The notes beneath the pieces were generated by a model, which was not told where the DNA came from, did not search any database, and saw only the letters and a program-made list of their open reading frames with translations. A DNA stretch of 64,000 nt from Floridanema evergladense (lineage in GTDB: Bacteria; Cyanobacteriota; Cyanobacteriia; Cyanobacteriales; Aerosakkonemataceae). Positions 34,635-44,567 of this stretch are shown here, in pieces; position 1 is the first letter of the stretch, and every line of letters begins with the position of its first letter. The translations under genes and the position numbers were made by a program. The DNA lies in assembly GCF_041929205.1 (NCBI RefSeq), contig NZ_JBHFNT010000116.1. One strand, 5' to 3'.

Positions 34635-34862
34635 TTAAGCTGGAACCTTGATTCCCCTTTCCTTGCCTGGATCTTCCAAGTCTATAGTTAATTCCAAAGG
34701 ATTAAAGAATTTAATCCTTGTATCAATAATTTCTGCTTGTTCCTGTCTTAAATCTTCTACGTAACCACCCTTCTCTAATTCCGCTTCCCTTAGAGTATCA
34801 AAAGGCCCAAAATAATAAATACAGTTAGGCTTCTTGGTAACAATCTCCAACCACCAAGACAT
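34635..34862 (-). CDS. DUF1816 domain protein (copy 2)
   Basis: The 75-residue protein begins MSWWLEIVTKKPNCIYYFGP and ends KFFNPLELTIDLEDPGKERG. It shares WWLE(I/V)(V/I)T and YYFGPF with the protein at 14078 but is shorter at both ends. The function is unknown. It stands alone before a 515-nt non-coding spacer. Confidence 0.85.
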   Translation of the reverse strand: MSWWLEIVTKKPNCIYYFGPFDTLREAELEKGGYVEDLRQEQAEIIDTRIKFFNPLELTIDLEDPGKERGIKVPA

Positions 34863-35377
34863 TTTTTTATCTCCCTTTCTTTTGGCAATAAAGTTGTGTT
34901 ATTCTTAACTTTTTTACTTTTCGGTAAACAATGATTAACTAAGTTAATTGAACATAGAAAATAATTATAAGGCAAGCAGTAAAGAAAAATTGATATCAAG
35001 AATACAATTAGCCAAATTTTACAAAAAATGATAGTTTTTGTTTAGTGCCAGAAGTCAGAAGGAAAGAAAGCTAAAATAAAGATTTTCACTTAGTTTTTTG
35101 TCATAATTATTTCTACTACACTACACTGGTTATCTTGGCAACAGGCATAAATTTTATCTACAATACATCGAAATTTTAAGTTAAGGTTTAACGACAAAAG
35201 CGATCCCAAAATTTACCTGGATGTAATTGTATATTTTGTATTAATAAAGAAAGATATTAGATGCAGCGATCCTTTTTTTCCCAAACTAATATTGACAATA
35301 AATTTCCCCCAAGCTAAAGTGAAATAATACTTCAGATTGGGGGCGGGGGTAAAAGTCTTCAGTTGCGATCGTCACCA
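34863..35377. other. AT-rich spacer of 515 nt
   Basis: No gene, tRNA or strong hairpin is seen. The sequence is AT-rich with runs of A and T. It presumably carries the promoter and leader of the DUF1816 gene at 34635 and may hold an unannotated small RNA, for which I see no direct sign. Confidence 0.5.
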
Positions 35378-36463
35378 TCAAACCTTCAAACCTTCAGCTG
35401 CCTGGGGACGGGCAAAAATCATCCTTCCGGCAGTAGTTTGCAAAGCAGAAGTTACTATCACTCGCAACTCACTACCCACGTACTTATTACCCTCCTCAAC
35501 TACAACCAATGTCCCATCATCCAAGTAACCGATACCTTGACTTGGTTCCTTACCTTCCTTAAGAATTTTCAAATCCAAGCTGTCACCAGGTAAGTAACTC
35601 GGACGAATAGCGTGGGCTAAATCGTTAATATTCAACACAGGCACTTTTTGCAGACTAGCAACTTTACTCAAGTTGTAATCATTAGTTAATAAAGTGCCAT
35701 TAATTTCCTGCGCTAAACGCACCAACTTAGCATCTACCGTAGGAATATCTTCATAGTCAGCAGAGTGAATCACAATTCTTTCCTGGTAATCCTCTTTCAT
35801 CCGGTTCAGAATTTCTAAACCGCGACGACCCCTGACTCTTTTTTGGTCGTTAGAAGCATCCGCCACTTGTTGTAATTCTCGCAGGACAAACTGCGGTACT
35901 AAAATTTGCCCTTCCACAAAACCAGTAGCAAGTAATTCTTCAATCCGACCATCGATAATGCAACTGGTATCTAAAACCTTTGTCGCCGCTGGTTTGAGGG
36001 TACCTTCTGCTACCAGCAAAGTTTCTGCTGTATGGGGATTAATTAGTCGCAGGAAGTTACGTCCGTGAGTGTCTGCTAAACTGATGCCAGTAAAAGCAAA
36101 CATTACACTACCTAAAACTGCAACTACGGGCTTAATAAAACCAAAGTCTGTGGGAATGGGTAGGAGAAAAATTGGTGCTAACATCAAGTTGGCTACCAGC
36201 AACCCCAATACTAAACCAATGGCGCGTGTTAAAAGCACGTCCACAGGCATTTCTCGCACTTTTCTTTCTAAGCGACGATAGGTAGTCTGAAAGCTTAAAC
36301 CAATGGCTGCGCCTATAATGGCACTAAACCCGGCAAGAACTAATCTTAAACCTTCGATGTTCGTCACTGGTTTGAGCATAGTGCTGGGCAAGAGGTCAAT
36401 GCTATCGAACCCAATACCAGCTGCTGCTACGATGAATAAAATAATGATGATTGCGTCAAGCAT
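35378..36463 (-). CDS. PIN/TRAM-domain membrane protein (YacL-like)
   Basis: The 361-residue protein has hydrophobic helices (about 1-20, 40-60, 80-135), then a PIN-like nuclease domain starting at KVLDTSCIIDGRIEELL, with the acidic residues in DAKLVRLAQ and LLTNDYNLSKVA. The C-terminal TRAM domain (about 300-355) includes DDGTLVVVEEGNKYVG. The family resembles Bacillus YacL, a predicted membrane-bound RNase. Its biological substrate is not known. Confidence 0.9.
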   Translation of the reverse strand: MLDAIIIILFIVAAAGIGFDSIDLLPSTMLKPVTNIEGLRLVLAGFSAIIGAAIGLSFQTTYRRLERKVREMPVDVLLTRAIGLVLGLLVANLMLAPIFLLPIPTDFGFIKPVVAVLGSVMFAFTGISLADTHGRNFLRLINPHTAETLLVAEGTLKPAATKVLDTSCIIDGRIEELLATGFVEGQILVPQFVLRELQQVADASNDQKRVRGRRGLEILNRMKEDYQERIVIHSADYEDIPTVDAKLVRLAQEINGTLLTNDYNLSKVASLQKVPVLNINDLAHAIRPSYLPGDSLDLKILKEGKEPSQGIGYLDDGTLVVVEEGNKYVGSELRVIVTSALQTTAGRMIFARPQAAEGLKV

Positions 36464-36753
36464 TGTTTTCAGCTGATTGTGTTTTAGTTTCCATCTGGGA
36501 AGAATGAAGAAACCATTAGAAAAATCTCAGGATTTGAGATTTATATCGTTCCATTATACTCCTTGGTTTGTTTTTGGTTCTTTCGTAGATTCCTGGTAGG
36601 AAAACCGTACACTCACAACAGTTAAGCCTGATTTTTAGAAATTTTTTTGATTAAATTCACAAGTATTTACAAATTAATTAAGGTTTATTCATAATTTTGG
36701 GGCTATGTAATAATTAATTATTTCCTTCGTGGCTATTTTAAAGACCTATCGGA

Positions 36754-38043
36754 ATGACATTAGTTCAATTCTTCAGATGTAACTCAAAGCGAATGATTAT
36801 AAATTTACCAAGGGAAAGTAAAAATTACAACATAGATTTAGATATTCCGATTGCTGCGTATATTCATATTCCTTTTTGTCGGCGGCGTTGTTTCTATTGT
36901 GATTTTCCGATTTCGGTGTTGGGCGATCGCACTCGCGGCGAAAACTCTGGCACAATTGTCGAATATATTGATATCCTTTGCCAAGAAATTGCTGTAACTC
37001 CAGCACAGGGAAAACCTTTAACAACCGTTTTCTTTGGTGGGGGAACTCCTTCACTTTTGTCTCCCAACCAAATTGAAACTATCTTAACAACTTTAGCCAA
37101 TAAATATGGTATTACTAGTAATGCAGAAATCTCGTTAGAAATAGACCCGGCAACTTTTGATTTACCGCAGATTCAGGGATATAAAACTGCTGGAATTACC
37201 CGGTTTAGTCTAGGGGTGCAAGCTTTTCAGGATGAATTGTTACAGGTTTGTGGTCGATCGCATACTGTTGCTGATATTTTAGCTGCAATTGATTTAATTC
37301 GCCAAATCGATCCCCCCGAATTTAGCATCGATTTAATTTCAGGATTGCCGAAACAAACGATCGCACAATGGGAAGAGAGTCTAAGGAAAGCCGTTGCGAT
37401 CGCGCCAACCCACATCTCCGTTTACGACCTAATTATTGAAGATGGTACAGCTTTTGGACGCTATTATCAACCAGGTTCGCAACCCTTACCAACCGACGAA
37501 ACCACCGCCCAAATGTATCGCCTCACCCAACAAATACTAACTAATTCTGGTTACGAACATTACGAAATTTCCAACTACGCCCAACCCGGACATCAATGCC
37601 GTCATAATCGAGTTTACTGGGAAAATCGACCCTATTACGCTTTTGGAATGGGTGCGGCTAGTTATGTCGATCGTCAGCGTTTTACTCGACCAAGAAAACG
37701 TCAAGAATACTACGCTTGGGTAGAAAAATTAATCGCTGCCAACGGCATTTTAGATGCTCCCCAAGTTGACGAACAGGATATTTTACTAGAAACATTAATG
37801 TTAGGATTGCGGTTATCCGAAGGCTTAGACTTAGCAATTTTAGAGGAAAAATTCGGCAAAAAAACCTTAGAAAAAATTTGGCATTGCTTACAACCTTATT
37901 ATCAAACAGGTTGGGTAGAAATCTCCGTCAATAATGATACAAACAGGTTAAAATTAACCGATCCCGAAGGCTTTTTGTTTTCTAATACAGTACTTGCTGC
38001 TTTGTTTAGTTATCTAGAAAACACAGAAGTAGAGGAAAGTTAA
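36754..38043 (+). CDS. hemW: Radical SAM heme chaperone HemW-like protein
   Basis: The 429-residue protein has the radical SAM cluster motif CRRRCFYC in AAYIHIPFCRRRCFYCDFPI, GGGTPSLLSP and the HemW-type sequence YEISNYAQPGHQCRHNRVYW. It lacks the additional cysteine of HemN, so it is more likely a heme chaperone than a coproporphyrinogen dehydrogenase. The start at 36754 gives 13 extra residues; ATG at 36793 (MIINLPRESK) is also possible. Confidence 0.92.
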   Translation: MTLVQFFRCNSKRMIINLPRESKNYNIDLDIPIAAYIHIPFCRRRCFYCDFPISVLGDRTRGENSGTIVEYIDILCQEIAVTPAQGKPLTTVFFGGGTPSLLSPNQIETILTTLANKYGITSNAEISLEIDPATFDLPQIQGYKTAGITRFSLGVQAFQDELLQVCGRSHTVADILAAIDLIRQIDPPEFSIDLISGLPKQTIAQWEESLRKAVAIAPTHISVYDLIIEDGTAFGRYYQPGSQPLPTDETTAQMYRLTQQILTNSGYEHYEISNYAQPGHQCRHNRVYWENRPYYAFGMGAASYVDRQRFTRPRKRQEYYAWVEKLIAANGILDAPQVDEQDILLETLMLGLRLSEGLDLAILEEKFGKKTLEKIWHCLQPYYQTGWVEISVNNDTNRLKLTDPEGFLFSNTVLAALFSYLENTEVEES

Positions 38044-38368
38044 AAAATTTAACGGATTTTTAACTGATTAATTTTTGTAAATAAATTTGCTGTTTTGTAC
38101 TATTTATGATAAAAATTCCTCCAAACAACAGGTAATTGCTCGCTATTGCCCGAAAAATTAAGAATTGCCGAAGGCAATTTGCCACGAGGCAAATTAAAAA
38201 CACCAATTTTTGCCAAGATTATTATTAGATATCTGGCAAAAGTTTTACTCTAATAAGGGAAAAAAATAAAGGTTTAAAGAGAAAGGAACAATCCGACTCT
38301 TGACCCTTTAGCTTAGACCCTTTTCCTAGACTTTTGCCAGAAGTTTATGCAATTGCCATGAAGTTGAA
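38044..38368. other. Spacer with two small hairpins
   Basis: No gene is visible. TTGCCGAAGGCAA and TTTGCCACGAGGCAAA are adjacent hairpins at about 38164-38193. They may end hemW transcription, although no long U-tract follows. Confidence 0.55.
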
Positions 38369-39148
38369 TTGGCAAAAAAGGACATGGCTGAAAGAGACAT
38401 CGACAACAACGCTACAGGCGTTTTGATTCTAATTATTCCCATAGCGTTCGCAATCATAGTCCTATTTAAGGCTTGGCCCATCCTACTGGTCTTAGTTTTG
38501 CTCAGTAGTGCTTGGAGTTTTTGGCAACGCTATCAATTGCAAAGGTTGAGCCGAAAAATCAACCCCATATTCCATGAGTTAATCTTAGAAAACCAAGGAT
38601 GTGTAACTGCACTAGACTTGGCAATGAAAGCAAATCTTTCGGGAAAATCAGCCCAATGGTTTCTGGATGCTAAGGCTGAGGAATTTGCTGCTCAAAAACA
38701 CATTTATGAAGACAAGGGTACGGTGTATTACTTTATTACTGCCAGCACTCTGGGAAAAATATTTGAAGGAAGTGATTCCCATGATGATAGTCAGAAAACA
38801 CTATACCTAAGTCAGCCAAAAGAGTTGTTTCTCAAAGCAATTCCTGAACCGGAAATCACGGAGGAAACCTCTGATTATCTTGAGGAAGAATTTGAAGAAG
38901 ACTATATTCCAGAAACAGATGATGCAAAGGAGGCAATTCCCAAAAAACATCCGCTGTTTCAATCTCTGATTCAATCGGAATTAGCCAGACGGTTGCGCGT
39001 ACATTCAAGTACGGTGATGAAGAGAAGAGACGATCCCAGTTTTACCGAATGGACTCGCAGAAGAGATCCAGAAGGAATTGCTTGGGAATATTCACCAGAT
39101 ACTAGGGAATTTTTCCCCGTAGAATCTAAGTCATCACGAAAAAAGTGA
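38369..39148 (+). CDS. Membrane-anchored hypothetical protein
   Basis: The 259-residue protein has two adjoining hydrophobic segments (about 17-50) near the N-terminus and a soluble winged-helix-like region (about 65-120, LSGKSAQWFLDAKAEEF). An acidic linker (about 150-190) leads to a basic tail (ARRLRVHSSTVMKRRDDPSF) that looks like a second helix-turn-helix. I do not recognise the family. TTG at 38369 and ATG at 38384 are alternative starts; neither has a well-spaced ribosome site. Confidence 0.7.
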   Translation: MAKKDMAERDIDNNATGVLILIIPIAFAIIVLFKAWPILLVLVLLSSAWSFWQRYQLQRLSRKINPIFHELILENQGCVTALDLAMKANLSGKSAQWFLDAKAEEFAAQKHIYEDKGTVYYFITASTLGKIFEGSDSHDDSQKTLYLSQPKELFLKAIPEPEITEETSDYLEEEFEEDYIPETDDAKEAIPKKHPLFQSLIQSELARRLRVHSSTVMKRRDDPSFTEWTRRRDPEGIAWEYSPDTREFFPVESKSSRKK

Positions 39149-39155
39149 AGTCTTA

Positions 39156-39185
39156 GCCGCTGCCGTGATTACCTTTTTCACAGTA
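39156..39185. terminator. Hairpin after the 38369 gene
   Basis: GCCGCTGCCGTGA pairs imperfectly with TCACAGTAGCGGC around a short T-rich loop. It follows the stop by a few bases. There is no clear U-tract, so termination is tentative. Confidence 0.45.
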
Positions 39186-39394
39186 GCGGCAAATCTAAAT
39201 TTGCTGTTGAAGTGATGAAGTTTCCCAAAATCTTCCTTTGCACCGATCGCAATTAGTTCCCAAAATATCTAAACTGATCCCAAGGTAATTTCTTTTTTTT
39301 TGTGTGGCTACCAGCCAGGGATAGTTCTGAGTGTTGAATTATGAGTTTTAAGTTAAATTTTCTTAATGACTTAAAACTCAATATTTTCCACTCC

Positions 39395-39628
39395 CTAAGC
39401 AATGCTTTCCCAGGCTTGAGCGACAATTTCTTTGAGCCAGCGGCGTTGCTGCATATCTAATAGGCTATCGTCAGCTAGGACTTCCTCGGTTAGTTGCTCT
39501 AAAGATTTGCCTTCAGAGCGAGAAATTTTAATCACTCCGGCGATCGCAGCTGCAATTATTTCTTCATCAACACTTTTTTCTTGTAACGCCATTACCTCTC
39601 TAGGGTTGGCTGGAATGGGATAATTCAT
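39395..39628 (-). CDS. Small hypothetical protein
   Basis: A 77-residue, mainly helical, acidic protein (EEIIAAAIAGVIKISRSEGK, then LADDSLLDMQQRRWLKEIV). No domain is recognised. Codon use looks like that of its neighbours and it has a plausible start. It is probably a conserved cyanobacterial small protein. Confidence 0.6.
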   Translation of the reverse strand: MNYPIPANPREVMALQEKSVDEEIIAAAIAGVIKISRSEGKSLEQLTEEVLADDSLLDMQQRRWLKEIVAQAWESIA

Positions 39629-39778
39629 AGTTAGTTAATTAAGTTATCTCCGTATAGATTTACAAAAATGAGATAATTGTAAAGTTTTTTAAATTACCGT
39701 TAAGTATCGGCTATTATATCGCACTTTTAGTGCCTGTCAACACCGTCTCTTTACTTAGCTTTACCGACCTTACTGAGC

Positions 39779-41863
39779 ATGAAAGAAATCCTTTACTTAG
39801 AAGTCCCCACCCCGAACACAGATGCAGTTCGCACTTGGTTACAACAGGAGTTTGAGCCAGGTTGGGGCAAAAAGGCGATCGCTCAAGATGGCTTTTGCCT
39901 GAGTTCTCCTAAGACTACAAGTAGTACTACAATCATTCCAGAGACAGAGGTTCAGCTTTCGGTTTTTGTCTGGTCGGTACAGCGATCGACATATTTAAAG
40001 GTATTCCGTTGGGGGGATCGATCGATTCCGCAAGAAGCACAAATCTTGCAACAGTTGATCGCAAAAATCAGGAAACAATTTCCCCATCAATATCCTGAAC
40101 CACCTGCGATCGATCTTTCTCAGCAATCAATTTTTGACGCACTCACCCCTTACTACCCTTTAACCGTGCGTTACTTTCAAAAAATGCCCAACGGCGAAAA
40201 TGACCTGAAACGTGCTTACTGGTGGGAAATGCGGTGGCGCGAAGGAGTACGAAACCCACAGCAACCCAAACAAGTGATTTTTGAGTCAGCAACCCAACCG
40301 CAAAACAGCGAAACAACCGATAAATTCGACCTAATTTATATTGGTGGGGCGTTGGGAATAATTCACGCCGCAGTCATGGCGCAATTAGGTTATCGTGTCT
40401 TATTGGTGGAACGTTTACCTTTTGGCAGAATGAATCGGGAATGGAACATTTCCCGGATGGAATTTCAAAGTTTAATTGATTTGGGTTTGTTTACTCCCGC
40501 TGAATTTGAAAGCGTAATTGCTAGAGAGTATGTTGATGGGTTTAGCAAATTCTTCGATGGCAATAATCCTCAGCATTTAAAAGCACCTGTTTTACACACT
40601 CCTACGGTATTAAATATCGCTTTAAATTCGGAAAAATTGCTGCGTTTATGTGGAGAAAAGCTCAAAGCATTGGGGGGAGAAATTTGGGATGAAACTGAAT
40701 TTATCCGCGCCGATGTTAGCGAAAAACAAGTTACCGTTCAATTAAAACATTTACCTAGCCAAACCGATAAACAAGTAACGGGAAGGTTGTTGGTAGATGC
40801 AATGGGAACAGCTTCTCCGATCGCATGGCAATTAAACAAAGGTCGAGCTTTTGATAGTGTTTGTCCGACAGTTGGGGCAGTTTTAACTGGGATTTCTCCA
40901 GAAGTTTGGGATACAAAATATGGTGATGTTCTGTTTAGTCACGGCGATATTTCTAGAGGTCGTCAATTAATTTGGGAATTGTTTCCCGGTGAGGGTGATG
41001 AACTGACGATTTATTTATTTCATTACCATCAAGTACACCCAGAAAATCCCGGTTCTTTGTTGGAAATGTACGAGGACTTTTTTACGATTTTGCCCGAATA
41101 TCGCCGTTGCGATCTGGACAAATTAGAGTGGAAAAAGCCAACTTTTGGTTATATTCCGGGGCATTTTAGTGTGGGGAGTAGCGATCGCACGGTGGCGATC
41201 GATCGGCTAATTTCCATTGGCGATGCTGCTTCCTTACAATCACCCTTAGTTTTCACCGGATTTGGTTCTTTAGTGCGTAACCTTTCCCGCTTAACAGAAC
41301 TTCTAGATACCGCCTTAAAACATGACCTTCTCAAAGCCAAACATTTAAACCAAATTCGTGCTTACCAAAGTAATATTGCCGTGACTTGGTTATTTTCCAA
41401 AGGCATGATGGTTCCCACAGGAAAATACTTACCACCCCAAAGAATCAACTCCATGTTAAACACATTCTTTGGAATTTTAGCCGCCGAACCACAAAATGTA
41501 GCCGAAACATTTATTAAAGACAGATTCGATTGGTTAACCTTCAATCGCCTAGCATTAATAGCGGCAAAAATTAACCCTGCTTTATTACTTTGGATTTGGG
41601 AACTCGCTGGCGCAAAAGATATTTTCCGTTGGTTAGGTAGTTACCTTAGTTTCACCTTCAACGCCTTAATTAGTTGGCTATTATCTGGTTGGTTTCCTAA
41701 TTGGTTACGCAGTCAAAAACCTTGGTTAGAAAAGTGTTATCCAGCACTTTGGTTATGGTTGCTCAGTCAAAGTTACGCTTTTACCACAGGCATGGGAAAA
41801 CCCAAATCTCGCAGTTTTCAACTGTCAGCTTACCAAAGTAAAAGCCTAGAAGTACAACACTAA
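39779..41863 (+). CDS. CruA/CruP-type lycopene cyclase-like flavoprotein
   Basis: The 694-residue protein has an N-terminal domain (about 1-170, beginning ILYLEVPTPNTDAVRTWLQQ) and an FAD-binding region FDLIYIGGALGIIHAAVMAQ followed by the family motif NREWNISRMEF. A second nucleotide-binding segment is near LISIGDAASLQSPLVFTGFG. CruA cyclises lycopene in cyanobacteria lacking CrtL; CruP is a paralog without clear cyclase activity. The N-terminal extension makes me lean to CruP, but I cannot decide without comparison. Confidence 0.82.
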   Translation: MKEILYLEVPTPNTDAVRTWLQQEFEPGWGKKAIAQDGFCLSSPKTTSSTTIIPETEVQLSVFVWSVQRSTYLKVFRWGDRSIPQEAQILQQLIAKIRKQFPHQYPEPPAIDLSQQSIFDALTPYYPLTVRYFQKMPNGENDLKRAYWWEMRWREGVRNPQQPKQVIFESATQPQNSETTDKFDLIYIGGALGIIHAAVMAQLGYRVLLVERLPFGRMNREWNISRMEFQSLIDLGLFTPAEFESVIAREYVDGFSKFFDGNNPQHLKAPVLHTPTVLNIALNSEKLLRLCGEKLKALGGEIWDETEFIRADVSEKQVTVQLKHLPSQTDKQVTGRLLVDAMGTASPIAWQLNKGRAFDSVCPTVGAVLTGISPEVWDTKYGDVLFSHGDISRGRQLIWELFPGEGDELTIYLFHYHQVHPENPGSLLEMYEDFFTILPEYRRCDLDKLEWKKPTFGYIPGHFSVGSSDRTVAIDRLISIGDAASLQSPLVFTGFGSLVRNLSRLTELLDTALKHDLLKAKHLNQIRAYQSNIAVTWLFSKGMMVPTGKYLPPQRINSMLNTFFGILAAEPQNVAETFIKDRFDWLTFNRLALIAAKINPALLLWIWELAGAKDIFRWLGSYLSFTFNALISWLLSGWFPNWLRSQKPWLEKCYPALWLWLLSQSYAFTTGMGKPKSRSFQLSAYQSKSLEVQH

Positions 41864-42197
41864 GCGGGAACTGGGGACTGGGGACTGGGGACGTTCGGCT
41901 GAGCGCTCACGTCGAAGCCTGGGGACTGGGACAAGGGGACAAGGGCGAGTTATGAGTTTTGAGTTATGAGTTTTAAGTTATTAATTCAAAACTTAAAACT
42001 TAAAACTCATCACTAACGAAGGGACAAGGGGACAAGGAGAATTTTTTACTTTCTGCCCCTCTGCCCCTCTGCAATAACTGCTAAGTTTCAGCCAAAAATT
42101 AGTTAACTATGGGGTGACTTTCATTTTTCTCTCAGGGTATTTTCAGCTTGGCAAATCATCATGCTAATTATCGAAGATTAGTTTTGAGGGTTGCCAA
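41864..42197. repeat. Low-complexity spacer
   Basis: No gene is seen. It contains CTGGGGACTGGGGACTGGG runs, the hairpin TTCGGCTGAGCGCTCACGTC ending GAA, and AAACTTAAAACTTAAAACTC in inverted orientation with GAGTTTTAAGTTATTAATTC. CCCCTCTGCCCCTCTGC lies near 42055. Confidence 0.65.
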
Positions 42198-42674
42198 ATG
42201 AAAGGCTTAATTTATAACAGTTTATCTGCATTATTATTGGCTACAGCAACTGTTGCTACTCCCGTAATGATTACCGCAGCACAGGCACAAATGGTCTTTA
42301 GATTTAGTGCACCTGTAATTACCGATTCTGGAGTTTTAGGTACTAGCCATTTTATTAAAATCGCTGTTTTAGGAATGTCTTTGCAAGATTTAATGATTGC
42401 TCTACCCAGTCAAATGCAACCATTCCAAAGTGTAAAAGTGACCGATCAAACAGGTAAAGAAATCCCGGCAAATATTGCCATGAATGAAAGAAATATCACC
42501 ATTACTTTTGCTCAACCAGTAGTTCCTGAAACTAACTTAAAAGTGGAGTTAAGTGGAGTGCGAATCGCGCCAGGAACCGAAAAAAGTTTACTTTATGGAA
42601 TAACTGCACAAAGAGTAGGTTTGCGGGGAGAAATTCCTGTAGGAACAGCAATTATTAATCTTCCTGAACGGTGA
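42198..42674 (+). CDS. DUF2808 protein, exported
   Basis: The 158-residue protein has a signal peptide (about 1-31, ending AAQAQ) and a beta-rich domain with SGVLGTSHFIKIAVLGMSLQ and QPVVPETNLKVELSGVR, characteristic of DUF2808. The family is exported and limited mainly to cyanobacteria. Function is not established. Confidence 0.88.
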   Translation: MKGLIYNSLSALLLATATVATPVMITAAQAQMVFRFSAPVITDSGVLGTSHFIKIAVLGMSLQDLMIALPSQMQPFQSVKVTDQTGKEIPANIAMNERNITITFAQPVVPETNLKVELSGVRIAPGTEKSLLYGITAQRVGLRGEIPVGTAIINLPER

Positions 42675-42689
42675 TAAGTTATTAAGGGG

Positions 42690-42800
42690 AGCAGGGGTTT
42701 AGGAGAGAGTTTAACCGTTTTTGCTCCCCCTAAATCCCCCTTACCAAGAGGGACGTTGAAAATCGGGTTCCCCCTTGGGTAAGCAGGGGGGATCAAACCA
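42690..42800. repeat. CCCCCTTACC-type inverted repeats
   Basis: CCCCCTTACCAAGAGGGACG and GGGTTCCCCCTTGGGTAAGC lie in one block with an earlier GGGGAGCAGGGGTTTAGG. The arms can pair in several ways. It follows the DUF2808 stop and may serve as a bidirectional terminator between convergent genes. Confidence 0.6.
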
Positions 42801-42844
42801 ATAATATTTGTAACCAACAACTTGCGTTACTAGTACAACAGAGC

Positions 42845-44455
42845 TTATTTAGTTTGGCTAGTAGGTCGAGGAAAGCTAGGCAAATCTACGGCAGCTAATG
42901 ATTTTATTTTCTTGGGAGTACGCTGCGGGTAAACTATCGGTGAAGGCCAACCTGGGTAGGGTTTAGAATCGATCGACTCTTCATTTTTCGCAGCTACTAA
43001 ATTCGGCTCTGTTGTTGGTGTTGCTGATAGTAATTCTGCTTCTTTAACTGGAGATTCTTCTTGATTTACTGGCAATAAATTAGCTGGTTGAGGAGTCACA
43101 GAAGTTTCTTGGGGAGCAACATTTACTGTTGTACCTTGAGTGAGTCTTTCTAATTCTTCCCACATAGCTTCTTCAGCTGCGCCAAAGTTTACTGGGGGCT
43201 GATCGATCGATTCTGATTGTAAAGCTGGTGCTAAATTCGGATCGGACTTAGCAATTTCTAAAAATGGATTACTAAAAGATTCATTGCTGGCTTCTAGCTG
43301 AGGTTGCAGTCTACTAAATTGAGGCAATATGAGATTTCTGCTGGTTTCTTCTTGAGCAATATTTGATTGTTCGGTGGTGGTTTCTACTGCTGCTGACCAA
43401 GGTTTGATTGGTTGGGGTTTGAGTAACAAGTGTACTGCTTCAGAAATATTTTGCGGGTTGGTTTGATTTTCTGAAGAGTTGAGTAAAGCACTAATTTCAG
43501 CATTAATTTCTTTGATGGTTGGCATATCAAGACATTTGTCTAATGCCGCTTTAAATTGTAGAGTATAACGCTGTTGTCGCTGTAAACGGTCTTGCAGTTC
43601 TTGACGAGTGTTTTCGGTTTGCAAAAGTAGTTGGGATTGTTCGTTGTAACGTTGTTGAATAAAGGCGCATTGACGTTCTAATTCAGCGACTCTTTCTTGG
43701 CTACTTTCTAATTGGTGATTTAAGGTTTCTATTAATATTTGCTGACGTTGGGCGACTTGATGAGAAGCTTCTAATTCGCGGAATAAGCGGCCTAATTGTT
43801 CTTGGGTAGTATTTAATTCTTTGGATTGTTCGGCGAATTTGGCTTCTGCGGTTTGCGATCGCTTAATCTGCGATTCCAATGCTCGGTTACACTCATCTAA
43901 TAGTCTTTCTACATCCTGTACGTGAGTGAGTAAATCATTATTTTGCTGTTGCAGTGCTTCGCTTAAATTTACCAACTCTAAAACATCAAAACTCTTTGCT
44001 TCTGTCTCAGAAATTTCTGAAACTTCAAGAGTTGGATTCGTAGAGTCAGCTATTTGTGTGCCTTCGTTAGAGCTAGGAGAATCCTCAGAACTAGTAATTA
44101 CTGGTTCAAATGCTTGTATTGTTTCTAAATTAATTTCAAACAGATTTCTCTCTTCTACCTCTGCTGTTTCTGGCTGTGATTCTTTAGAAATGTCAAACCG
44201 CAATCCGCCAGCATCTCCAATAAATGATATCTTTTGCTGTTCTTCGGCTACTTCTTTTGTTTCTTCATTCACTGGTTCCGGGGTGTTGGGCTTTGCTGTA
44301 CTCGGTTTTTGAATTATAAAGGATATCTCTGATTGGTTTGGTTCGTTTTGTGTATCTAAATCTGCAACCGACTTAATATCATTGGATTCAGTCTCGTTAG
44401 GAGAGTTAGTCGGTTTTGGTATGGGGTTATCGAGGGGGTTTTGGGCTTCACTCAT
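42845..44455 (-). CDS. Large coiled-coil hypothetical protein
   Basis: The 536-residue protein has an acidic, Pro/Thr/Glu-rich N-terminal region (about 1-160), a long coiled coil (about 165-320, QQNNDLLTHVQDVERLLDEC, TQEQLGRLFRELEASHQVAQ), and a second low-complexity C-terminal region ending in a basic stretch (RTPKKIKSLAAVDLPSFPRP). No enzymatic domain is recognised. It may be a scaffold or cell-shape-linked protein. Confidence 0.75.
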   Translation of the reverse strand: MSEAQNPLDNPIPKPTNSPNETESNDIKSVADLDTQNEPNQSEISFIIQKPSTAKPNTPEPVNEETKEVAEEQQKISFIGDAGGLRFDISKESQPETAEVEERNLFEINLETIQAFEPVITSSEDSPSSNEGTQIADSTNPTLEVSEISETEAKSFDVLELVNLSEALQQQNNDLLTHVQDVERLLDECNRALESQIKRSQTAEAKFAEQSKELNTTQEQLGRLFRELEASHQVAQRQQILIETLNHQLESSQERVAELERQCAFIQQRYNEQSQLLLQTENTRQELQDRLQRQQRYTLQFKAALDKCLDMPTIKEINAEISALLNSSENQTNPQNISEAVHLLLKPQPIKPWSAAVETTTEQSNIAQEETSRNLILPQFSRLQPQLEASNESFSNPFLEIAKSDPNLAPALQSESIDQPPVNFGAAEEAMWEELERLTQGTTVNVAPQETSVTPQPANLLPVNQEESPVKEAELLSATPTTEPNLVAAKNEESIDSKPYPGWPSPIVYPQRTPKKIKSLAAVDLPSFPRPTSQTK

Positions 44456-44567
44456 GGCTCTAGTTCAAAAGAGTTAAGAATCCTGAATGCGTACTAGTCG
44501 TCGCATTGTGAATAGCCTATCTCAGATCGGCTGATTTATTCTAGGTTATTAGCAACATTTTTTCTTT

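Noticed and set aside
42600..42820. Minus-strand frame of 75 codons after the DUF2808 gene
   Set aside because: It covers the CCCCCTTACC inverted repeats and the 3' end of a confident gene.
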